NCBI GenBank assembly: GCA_023480605.1
Contig: JAMCWS010000064.1
Span: forward strand, 1,785 to 9,437
Direction: 5' to 3'
Length of the DNA: 7,653 bases
Source: a bacterium
GTDB taxonomy: Bacteria > Sumerlaeota > Sumerlaeia > MVZB01
Shown: piece after piece, positions 1 to 5,440 of the stretch
Numbering within the stretch: the stretch's first letter is position 1
Layout: each line of letters begins with the position of its first letter
Notes under the pieces: model-generated
The model's input: only the letters and a program-made list of their open reading frames with translations
What the model was told of the DNA's origin: nothing
Databases searched by the model: none
Made by a program: the position numbers and the translations under genes

Positions 1-25
1 ACCACGGTTGGGAGATGGGCGTGGC

Positions 26-204
26 TCACTCGAGCCACTCGGTAGAGAAAACGGCTTCGCCGCCCAGCGCGCCGTCCACGGCCCCGGCCGTTATCGCTGA
101 GACCGCGTGAACGCCGATCCAATTTCCGAGCGAACTATTCCCGGAAGTGCTAGATGCGGATCGTTTAAGTTGACCGTCTCGATGACGGCTTTATCATGGT
201 AACC
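26..204 (-). pseudogene. Possible 3' remnant of a minus-strand gene
   Basis: On the minus strand, a frame ending in TGA at 26-28 reads through about 30 codons with natural composition (for example HAVSAITAGAVDGALGGEAV). Its first codon positions are strongly G-rich and its third positions GC-rich, as expected of coding DNA. Upstream, between about 115 and 204, another minus frame (reading HDKAVIETVNLNDPHLALPG) looks more coding-like, so one frame change near 115-125 would join them. I recognise no family and see no start. An opposing plus-strand frame (3-110, ending in TGA) is also open, so this could be chance. It may be the end of a broken gene convergent with something left of the window. 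Confidence 0.25.
170..197 (+). promoter_or_regulatory. Candidate sigma-70-type promoter for the Gfo/Idh gene
   Basis: A TTGACC -35 box (170-175) and a TATCAT -10 box (192-197) are separated by 16 nt, each matching five of six consensus bases. Transcription would start near 204, about 65 nt before the chosen ATG at 269. The spacer contains a small dyad, CCGTC at 174-178 and GACGG at 184-188, which could bind a regulator. The call rests on motif matching only. Confidence 0.45.
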
Positions 205-268
205 GATGGCTTGCGGCCGCCCTCGTTTCCGTGAAGATCGTACGGCTGCACCGCCGGGAGAGAGCAAC

Positions 269-1318
269 ATGAATGCGCCAATCAAAACGGCCGTCATCGG
301 ATGCGGGCGATTCTCGCGAACGCCGCTGGGCAATCTGAAAAAACATACCGAATTGTTCGAGCTGACCGGCGTGGCCGACATCGACGCCGGTGCGGCCCGC
401 GAAACCGCCCGGCAATGGGGCATCGGTCGCTGGGAGACCGACGGCGCACGCCTGATCGACGATCCGGACGTGGAAGCCATCCTCGTGCTGACCCCCGCCC
501 TGGCCCATGCCGAGCCGACGATACGCGCCCTACGCGCCGGCAAGCACGTCTTCTGCGAAAAACCGATGGCGCGCCGCACCGCCGACGCCCGGGCGATGGC
601 CGCGGCGGCGCGTGACGCCGGCCGTGTGCTCCAGGTGGGCTACGTCATGCGCCACTCTCCCGATGCCCAAAACCTGCGCCGGTTGATCCGCGAAGGACGG
701 ATCGGCCGCCCCGTCTTTTATCGCGATATCTGGGCGCTGGCCAAGGGCAATCCCAGTCCATCGACCCACGACGCGCGCCTGGGCGGCGGCATCATTTACG
801 AGCACGCCCATTGGCTCGATTTCGTGGCGTTCGTCTTCGGGCCGCCGGCGAAGGTTTACGCCGCGACGATGCGCCTCAAACCCGACCTGACCACAGCGGA
901 CGACACCTTCATCCTGATCGTCGATTTCGCATCGGGCGACCGCGCAGTCTGGTCAGAATCCTGGGCCGCGCGAGGCATGGGCTGGGATGTCATGGCCGTC
1001 GGTCGCAAAGTGCGGCCCACGCTCGATGTGATCGGACCGAAGGGATCGATCCATTTCCCCTCGCCCGCGGGCGAGAGAATCCTCTCGCTCTATGAGTCGG
1101 CCGACCAGAACGGGACGCCGACCGAGCAGTGGGCGTGGGAACAGGACTGGGGTGCAAACTCCGCCGCTTACGAAGGCGAGTTGATTGACTTTTATCGCTG
1201 CGTGCGCGAAGGCCTCTCGCCTTGCCCGACTCCCGACGAGGCCGTCACCGCCAACGTGCTGGCCGAGGCCGCGTTCGAATCGAGCCGCACGGGCGAACCG
1301 GTCTATCTGGAGGTTTAA
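269..1318 (+). CDS. Gfo/Idh/MocA-family NAD(P)-dependent oxidoreductase
   Basis: A 349-residue, presumably cytoplasmic dehydrogenase of the type that oxidises or epimerises sugars, inositols and related polyols using NAD(P). An N-terminal Rossmann fold is visible: beta strand and dinucleotide loop at residues 6-16 (TAVIGCGRFSR), acidic VADID at the end of beta-2 (35-39), and the family EKP signature at 97-99, whose Lys98 is the usual catalytic/cofactor residue. The C-terminal substrate domain carries the family HxxD pattern at His181-Asp184, inside EHAHWLDF. The length is normal and no key residue is missing. The ATG at 269 is preferred over the in-frame ATG at 206 because GGAG lies 8 nt upstream (257-260) and the Rossmann strand follows at once. 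The substrate cannot be inferred. The C-N hydrolase 106 nt downstream has its own candidate promoter, so a joint pathway is not assured. Confidence 0.92.
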   Translation: MNAPIKTAVIGCGRFSRTPLGNLKKHTELFELTGVADIDAGAARETARQWGIGRWETDGARLIDDPDVEAILVLTPALAHAEPTIRALRAGKHVFCEKPMARRTADARAMAAAARDAGRVLQVGYVMRHSPDAQNLRRLIREGRIGRPVFYRDIWALAKGNPSPSTHDARLGGGIIYEHAHWLDFVAFVFGPPAKVYAATMRLKPDLTTADDTFILIVDFASGDRAVWSESWAARGMGWDVMAVGRKVRPTLDVIGPKGSIHFPSPAGERILSLYESADQNGTPTEQWAWEQDWGANSAAYEGELIDFYRCVREGLSPCPTPDEAVTANVLAEAAFESSRTGEPVYLEV

Positions 1319-1339
1319 GAGATTCGGTTCCAAGCCGCG

Positions 1340-1353
1340 CAACGGGCCCGTTG
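1340..1353. promoter_or_regulatory. Perfect 14-bp palindrome, candidate operator
   Basis: CAACGGGCCCGTTG is a perfect palindrome of 14 bp lying 22 nt after the oxidoreductase stop. It overlaps the first three bases of the TTGACC -35 box that follows. Such placement suits a dimeric repressor or activator acting on the hydrolase promoter. No known regulator consensus is recognised. Confidence 0.35.
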
Positions 1354-1380
1354 ACCTCAGGCTCAAGAACTTGATATTCT
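1351..1380 (+). promoter_or_regulatory. Candidate promoter for the C-N hydrolase
   Basis: TTGACC (1351-1356) and TATTCT (1375-1380) are spaced by 18 nt; they match five and four consensus positions. The -10 box lies in the loop and right arm of a small dyad, ACTTGA at 1369-1374 and TCAAGT at 1380-1385. The predicted start of transcription near 1387 leaves a leader of about 38 nt before the ATG at 1425. Confidence 0.4.
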
Positions 1381-1424
1381 CAAGTCAATCGGCGCCTGGC
1401 GGATCAAGGAATGAATGGGCGAGC

Positions 1425-2195
1425 ATGAATATAAGAATAGCCCAGATCAGAGTCGTGCCGGAGAAGGGCAAGCTCCGGGAAAATCACGCCAAACTGATGT
1501 CCGTGCTTTCGGAGATCGCCGGCCATTGGGTCGATGTTGTCGTCACGCCCGAGTGTTTTCTTGACGGCTACGTGTCGACAGAGGAGTGGGTCGACGCGAA
1601 TAATATTAAAGACTACGCCATCGATCCGTTTGCCAACGCCTATGTCGGCAGCATTTCGGCATGGGCCCGCAACCACTCGGCATGGGTTATCCTGGGGTGC
1701 AGCCGCCTGTCGCCTCAGGGCGTTTACAATACCGCGCTTGTTTTCAATCGCCGGGGCGACCTGCACGGTTTTTATGACAAGACTCACTGCCAGACCCATG
1801 ACAAAAAGTACGTGCCGGGGCAAAAAATCGGCGTGTTCGACTCGGATTTCGGCGTATTTGGGGTGATGATTTGCGCCGACCGAAGATGGCCCGAGACCGT
1901 CCGCTCGCTTGCCTTGCAAGGGGCCAGGATCATTTTTAACCCGAGTTATGGCATGCATGGCGTGATGAACTTACGCATGATGCAGACGCGCTCCTACGAG
2001 AGTGAGATATTCATCGCATTCACTCATCCCTGCCAATCGTTGCTGACCGACCCCACAGGCAAGGTCATCGAAAATGTTCCGGGCAATGATTCCTGTTTCT
2101 CCATTAACGAGATCGACCTCTCCGAAGCAGATAGAATACGGCAATCGGAATCGGCCCACTTGCGAGACAGACGAACGGATATTTATTCATGTTGA
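1425..2195 (+). CDS. Nitrilase-superfamily carbon-nitrogen hydrolase
   Basis: A 256-residue hydrolase of the nitrilase superfamily, which cleaves amide, carbamoyl or nitrile C-N bonds through a cysteine thioester. The complete Glu-Lys-Cys triad is visible: Glu43 in VVVTPECFLDGY, Lys119 in GFYDKTH, and Cys150 in GVMICADRRWPE. The later NPSYG and the C-terminal LRDRRTDIY are also family-like. Length is typical for the amidase and carbamoylase branches. No signal peptide is seen, so it should be cytoplasmic. The open frame extends back to 1185 inside the oxidoreductase gene, but the N-terminal strand (MNIRIAQIRV) sets the start at 1425. The ribosome site is weak: GGGCGAG at 1417-1423 is very close and AAGGA at 1406-1410 is 14 nt away. 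The substrate is unknown; N-carbamoyl amino acid amidase or omega-amidase-like activity are options. Confidence 0.9.
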   Translation: MNIRIAQIRVVPEKGKLRENHAKLMSVLSEIAGHWVDVVVTPECFLDGYVSTEEWVDANNIKDYAIDPFANAYVGSISAWARNHSAWVILGCSRLSPQGVYNTALVFNRRGDLHGFYDKTHCQTHDKKYVPGQKIGVFDSDFGVFGVMICADRRWPETVRSLALQGARIIFNPSYGMHGVMNLRMMQTRSYESEIFIAFTHPCQSLLTDPTGKVIENVPGNDSCFSINEIDLSEADRIRQSESAHLRDRRTDIYSC

Positions 2196-2327
2196 ACGCA
2201 GCAATCACGGGCGGACACATGCCGGGAAAGTATCGCGCTTCGAGATGGCCATCCACCGTCATCTTAAGAAGGCTTTCGCTTTGCTCAAGCATTGTTCACT
2301 ACCGAACCAGTTGAACTGAATGTCGGA

Positions 2328-2346
2328 CCCCCGGCAAGACCGGGGG
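2328..2346 (+). terminator. GC-rich hairpin, probable intrinsic terminator
   Basis: CCCCCGG (2328-2334) and CCGGGGG (2340-2346) form a perfect 7-bp stem around a CAAGA loop. ATTATTTCATTAT follows on the plus strand, a broken T tract that makes it a moderate terminator. It lies 132 nt after the hydrolase stop. On the minus strand it directly follows a TAA (2348-2350) closing a coding-like stretch, so it may once have served both directions, though no T run follows on that side. Confidence 0.5.
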
Positions 2347-2347
2347 A

Positions 2348-2502
2348 TTATTTCATTATGTAGAGCCATCCGTGGCCGCCACCCGCAGCGCTCCACGCCT
2401 GTGCCGTGCTCGCCTCATATGCCAGCGTCAATCACGCGGCAACCGTTCGAACGAATCACCCTTGAAGCCAATCACGGTGAATTGCGAGAACTCGTATTCC
2501 CG
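2348..2502 (-). pseudogene. Coding-like minus-strand fragments, frame-broken
   Basis: Two adjoining minus-strand stretches in different frames look like protein. The first reads 24 codons from 2502 to 2431 (REYEFSQFTVIGFKGDSFER and four more) and stops at 2428-2430. The second, shifted by one frame, begins near 2431 and runs to TAA at 2348-2350, ending in GWLYIMK. A single indel near 2430 would join them into about 50 residues ending just before the hairpin at 2328-2346. No start codon or ribosome site is present and I recognise no family. This is most likely the decayed 3' end of a gene; chance openness cannot be excluded for pieces this short. Confidence 0.35.
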
Positions 2503-2533
2503 TCAAGGTTTGTCGTTTTTTCAATTCATCCCA

Positions 2534-2728
2534 TCACCGGACCGACGGCACATGGTCCAGAAGCCATCGCATGGCCATTTCGTTTTTAACCCAAGGCATT
2601 CCGATCATCTCCAAACAAAAACAGGCCTCGCTCATATCGCCCGGCGTGTAATAGGCGATGCGCTCCTTGGGCAGGTGTCGCCGACCAGTCAGAACTTCAT
2701 AGACGTACCGAATCCAGCGACGTGATGT
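2534..2728 (-). pseudogene. Minus-strand open fragment without start, unknown family
   Basis: On the minus strand, 64 codons are open between stops at 2729-2731 and 2534-2536. The product has a natural composition (for example RWIRYVYEVLTGRRHLPKER, then a Cys- and Met-containing stretch ending WLLDHVPSVR). It overlaps the end of the YD-repeat fragment by about 30 nt in another frame, so a one-base shift near 2715 could link the two. The only ATGs lie in its second half and none has a ribosome site. It reads as an internal or C-terminal piece of a broken gene. I do not recognise the family. Confidence 0.35.
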
Positions 2729-2963
2729 TCAGATAGGGAGTGTCGATGGTGATGTCTCCCTTGCGCCCCATGCTGTCGTAGCTCCAGTTATGTTTCACCG
2801 ATCTTCCACTCGAGGCATTCTGGATGTCAAACGAATTGAGCCTTTCGTATGCGTCGAAGTCGTAAACCGTCCGTGCTCCGTTGCCCAGGGTGAGGGTCGC
2901 GAGCCGGTCGTCGACGGTGTTGTTGTAGCCAGAAGTCGCCGTCCCGAGGGTGGAGCCGCACAT
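2697..2963 (-). pseudogene. YD/RHS-repeat protein fragment
   Basis: An 88-codon open frame on the minus strand with two degenerate YD-repeat units: GNGARTVYDFDAYERL and, about 20 residues on, WSYDSMGRKGDI. These fit the RHS/YD-repeat pattern (Tyr-Asp, then Gly-Arg and a turn). Such repeats form the beta-barrel shell of large secreted RHS or wall-associated toxin-like proteins, normally over 1,000 residues long. Here only two or three repeats survive, with a stop close upstream, no ribosome site, and no signal peptide, core motif or toxin domain. It is best read as a relic of a once larger minus-strand gene, perhaps continued by the broken fragments at 2348-2728. Confidence 0.6.
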
Positions 2964-3126
2964 GATTTGGCGACATCAGTTCCGTCCGATGTCGCGGGAA
3001 TCGCTATTACCTTCCGATATTAATAACTTATCTGCGATTTTTTTTAACTGATTTCCGATTTTCATCCCCGATTCCAGGATGGGTCCGTATCTACCTGCAC
3101 TTGCCCTTGCGGGAGGCGGCGATGGC
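2964..3126. other. AT-richer spacer without genes, with an inverted repeat
   Basis: No convincing gene is seen on either strand. A perfect 8-bp inverted repeat, GCGACATC (2970-2977) and GATGTCGC (2988-2995), surrounds a 10-nt loop just upstream of the YD-repeat fragment. It is followed by an AT-rich stretch with eight T in a row (3038-3045) and three spaced CGATT-type words between 3035 and 3075. The hairpin is over 40 nt from the T run, so it is not an intrinsic terminator as it stands. Confidence 0.4.
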
Positions 3127-3156
3127 TTGACTTGGGCACGGGCGGGATGAGATACT
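3127..3156 (+). promoter_or_regulatory. Candidate promoter of the reductase-carbamoyltransferase operon
   Basis: TTGACT (3127-3132) and GATACT (3151-3156) are 18 nt apart and match five and four consensus bases. Transcription would start near 3163, about 60 nt before the ATG at 3225. CTTGAC at 3126-3131 and GTCAAG at 3158-3163 form a 6-bp inverted repeat bracketing the promoter core. This is the only decent promoter seen ahead of the four-gene set. Confidence 0.4.
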
Positions 3157-3224
3157 GGTCAAGTTTGCAGCCTTGGGAAGACGAGGCGATCATCGAGGAC
3201 CAAACCACCGGAGGAAATCCAATC

Positions 3225-4490
3225 ATGGCGTCTGAAGACAAGCGCGTTTCGCGCCGCCGATTCATCCAAGCCACGCTGGCCGGGTCGGCCGCCGCGGCCG
3301 CCGCGCCGCTGGCTTCGGCCAAGCTGGCGGCGCAGCCGTTCATGACCGCCCAGGCCCAGACGGCCGCCGAGCCGGGCCAACTGGCCAGCCAACCTCCCCT
3401 GCCCACGCGCAAGCTGGGCAGGACGGGCGTCGACGTGTCCATATTATCGCTGGGCGGCATGATGCAGGCGCTCAATTCCCATTTTCTGGACGTCGCCTGG
3501 AGCCTGGGCATCCGCTACGTCGACACGGCCCGACTCTACATCAACCAGCAATCGGAAAAACGGATCGGCGCATGGCTCAAACAGCACCCCGAGCGCCGCA
3601 AGTCGCTTTTCCTCGCCACCAAGGACGACAGATCCAAGCAACCGTCCGACCTGTTGACGCTGATCGACCAGCGTCTCGAAGCGCTCGGCACCGATTACGT
3701 GGACCTGTTCTACCTGCACGGCATCGGGCCGAAGGAATACGGCCAGCAGTCCTACGAATGGCCGAAGAGCAAGGAACTGAAAGAGGTGGCGGAGAAGCTG
3801 AAAAAGTCGGGCAAGGTCCGGTACTTCGGTTTCACTTCGCACGACGCCGATCGAGCGCGCTACATGCAGGCGGCGGCCGAGGGCGGGTTTATCGACGTGA
3901 TTATGTTCAGTTACGCGCCGTTCATGAAGTCGCCCGACGAACTCAACCGGTCCATGGATGCTTGCGTCAAGGCGAACATCGGCCTGGTGGCGATGAAAAT
4001 CGGGCGCACGATGCCGCCCGATCTGCCCAAGCGGATTCCGGAGTTCGACAAGCTCGGTCTGACGGTCCGCGAGGCGCTGCTGCATGCCGCCTGGTCCGAC
4101 GAACGGATCGCCGCGGTGTGCTCGAACATTGAAAACCTCCAGCAGATGACCGAAAACACGGGGGCGGCGCGTAAATATGCGAAGCCGCTTAAACCGGGCC
4201 AGATCGAAGCGCTGGCCCAGTTGGTTCACGAATGCACGCCGACCTTCTGCCCCAACTGCGACGGGCGTTGCCAGAGGGCCGCGGGCACGCGTCTGGCTCT
4301 CAACACGATCGCCCGATACGTGAGTTACTACGAGATGGACGGGAGCCTGGAGGCGCGCGAACTGTACCGGTCGCTGCCCGCGGAACTGCGCCAGGCCGAC
4401 GCCGCCGATCTGGCCGCCGCCGAGGAGGCCTGCCTCTGCAAACTCAAGTTCTCGCGGATCCTGAAAAAAGCCGAGCGTTACTTTGCGTAA
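3225..4490 (+). CDS. Tat-exported aldo/keto reductase with C-terminal cysteine cluster
   Basis: A 421-residue member of the aldo/keto reductase superfamily, NADPH-type carbonyl reductases with a TIM-barrel fold. The N-terminus is a twin-arginine signal: S-R-R-R-F-I at residues 9-14, an Ala-rich core at 17-32 and a possible AxA cleavage site at 42-44. The barrel begins at TRKLGRTGVDVSILSLGG (61-78). The catalytic tetrad is intact: Asp100, Tyr105, Lys133, His165. The tail has Cys337, 342, 345, 349 and later Cys403 and 405, resembling the iron-sulfur-like tail known in one branch of the family. The start is set by GGAGG (3210-3214), 10 nt upstream of ATG, followed by the Tat motif; an earlier in-frame ATG at 3132 lacks both. 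It lies 33 nt before the SxtJ-family gene, so probably co-transcribed. The substrate is unknown. Tat export of a folded, cofactor-loaded enzyme is consistent with this layout. Confidence 0.92.
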   Translation: MASEDKRVSRRRFIQATLAGSAAAAAAPLASAKLAAQPFMTAQAQTAAEPGQLASQPPLPTRKLGRTGVDVSILSLGGMMQALNSHFLDVAWSLGIRYVDTARLYINQQSEKRIGAWLKQHPERRKSLFLATKDDRSKQPSDLLTLIDQRLEALGTDYVDLFYLHGIGPKEYGQQSYEWPKSKELKEVAEKLKKSGKVRYFGFTSHDADRARYMQAAAEGGFIDVIMFSYAPFMKSPDELNRSMDACVKANIGLVAMKIGRTMPPDLPKRIPEFDKLGLTVREALLHAAWSDERIAAVCSNIENLQQMTENTGAARKYAKPLKPGQIEALAQLVHECTPTFCPNCDGRCQRAAGTRLALNTIARYVSYYEMDGSLEARELYRSLPAELRQADAADLAAAEEACLCKLKFSRILKKAERYFA

Positions 4491-4523
4491 CGAGGCGAGG
4501 GAGCGCGGGCTGGAGGCCGTCAG

Positions 4524-4973
4524 GTGAAAATCCGCCAGTTTTTCCACGAATACGTCTGGGGCGAAGTGCCGGCACGGGCGACGCCCCGTCAGCGGCGCGC
4601 GGCGGCGGCGTTGTGGGGCGGCGCGCTTGTGCTGATCGCCGTTTGGGTGGGCTGGCGGCGCCAGCGGGCCGGTCTGCCGGCGGGGCTGCTTCCATCGGGT
4701 TTGGCGGGCGCGGGGATATTGCTGGGGCTGACGTTGCTGGCGGGCGAAGCGGGCAACCGAGTCTACTTCGCCTGTATGCGGGCGGCGGCCGTCGTGGGGT
4801 TCGTCGTCAATCACGTCTTGCTGAGCGCGTTCTTCTATCTCGTGGTGACGCCGATGGGCTGGGCGCTGCGGCTGGCGGGCAACGACTTCCTGCAAACGCG
4901 CAAGGGAATCAGCCCCGCCTGGCACGCCCACACGCGCAACGACGAACGGCGGCGATATTACCGGTTGTTCTGA
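4524..4973 (+). CDS. SxtJ-family membrane protein
   Basis: A 149-residue integral membrane protein with a GTG start preceded by GGAGG (4512-4516) at 7 nt. Hydrophobic segments fall at about residues 27-45, 55-74 and 87-109, so two or three helices with a basic, hydrophilic C-terminus. The segment YLVVTPMGWALRLAGNDFL (105-123) matches the conserved VVTPMG...R...G.D signature that I know from the SxtJ family, named after the saxitoxin cluster. In that family the gene typically precedes a DUF5989 gene and a carbamoyltransferase, exactly as here. Its biochemical role is not established; it presumably anchors or assists carbamoylation at the membrane. It follows the reductase gene by 33 nt but is separated from the DUF5989 gene by 231 nt. 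Confidence 0.82.
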   Translation: MKIRQFFHEYVWGEVPARATPRQRRAAAALWGGALVLIAVWVGWRRQRAGLPAGLLPSGLAGAGILLGLTLLAGEAGNRVYFACMRAAAVVGFVVNHVLLSAFFYLVVTPMGWALRLAGNDFLQTRKGISPAWHAHTRNDERRRYYRLF

Positions 4974-5015
4974 GAAGCGCGCCGGATGACTTTTGAACAG
5001 CGGATTTCAGTGCGA

Positions 5016-5048
5016 CCGCCTCACGATCAGGGGCATTGCGTGAGGCGG
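5016..5048 (+). repeat. Perfect 10-bp inverted repeat hairpin in operon gap
   Basis: CCGCCTCACG (5016-5025) and CGTGAGGCGG (5039-5048) are perfect reverse complements around a 13-nt loop, 43 nt after the SxtJ-family stop. No T tract follows, so it is not a standard intrinsic terminator. It could be an RNA stability or processing hairpin, an attenuator, or a protein-binding dyad. Confidence 0.6.
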
Positions 5049-5076
5049 CGGGACGGGGATTTCGGACCTTCCGTCA

Positions 5077-5126
5077 TTGACGCGTCCGGCGCGATCCGAT
5101 AAGTTGGAGGGGCGTGACACCGCCCC
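5077..5126 (+). promoter_or_regulatory. Weak promoter-like sequence and second hairpin before DUF5989
   Basis: TTGACG (5077-5082) and GATAAG (5098-5103) are spaced by only 15 nt, a poor promoter on motif grounds. Directly after it, GGGGCG (5109-5114) and CGCCCC (5121-5126) make a 6-bp hairpin with a 6-nt loop. If real, this would give the last two genes a separate transcript starting near 5110. The evidence is weak. Confidence 0.25.
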
Positions 5127-5204
5127 CCGCGGACAGGCGCTGCCGACCGCGGCGGAGATCCGGAACGGTCCGCGAATGAACCGACCCGCAAAGGCCAAGG
5201 CTTC

Positions 5205-5426
5205 ATGGAAGAGAAGAAAAACGATGCCCCGCAAGCGACGCCCCCGGCGGCCGACCCGGAGCCGGAAGATGAAGCGCCCGCTTCGCTCCTGACGGAATTC
5301 ATCTATTTTCTCAAAGAAAACAAGAAGTGGTGGTTGCTGCCCCTCATCCTCATGTTTCTACTGCTGGGCACGCTGATCATGCTCAGCGCCTCGCCGCTGG
5401 CGCCCTTCATCTATAGTTTCTTCTAA
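5205..5426 (+). CDS. DUF5989-family small membrane protein
   Basis: A 73-residue single-span membrane protein. Residues 1-27 are an acidic, proline-rich leader that varies in the family. FIYFLKENKKWWLLPLILMF (32-51) begins the conserved core; the helix runs from about 43 to 61, and the ending LAPFIYSFF is the family hallmark. DUF5989 genes are regularly found between SxtJ-family and carbamoyltransferase genes, as here, but no activity is known. The positive residues before the helix and short tail after it suggest a cytoplasmic N-terminus. The ribosome site is poor (AAGG at 5197-5200, 4 nt before ATG). The stop is 14 nt before the carbamoyltransferase ATG, which indicates tight coupling. It was identified from the conserved core and its neighbours. 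Confidence 0.85.
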   Translation: MEEKKNDAPQATPPAADPEPEDEAPASLLTEFIYFLKENKKWWLLPLILMFLLLGTLIMLSASPLAPFIYSFF

Positions 5427-5440
5427 AGGACGGGCGGCGG

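Noticed and set aside
2104..2292. A 62-codon minus-strand ORF overlapping the end of the C-N hydrolase.
   Set aside because: About half lies antisense to conserved hydrolase coding sequence, with no ribosome site and no recognisable family; at best its first half belongs to the decayed minus-strand region.
2320..2725. Two overlapping plus-strand ORFs of 89 and 117 codons.
   Set aside because: One begins inside the terminator region, neither has a ribosome site or family likeness, and the minus strand of the same DNA has better coding character.
3444..4931. A 495-codon minus-strand ORF.
   Set aside because: It is antisense to the aldo/keto reductase and SxtJ-family genes, whose motifs are intact; its Arg/Gln/His-rich product is typical of a GC-rich shadow frame.
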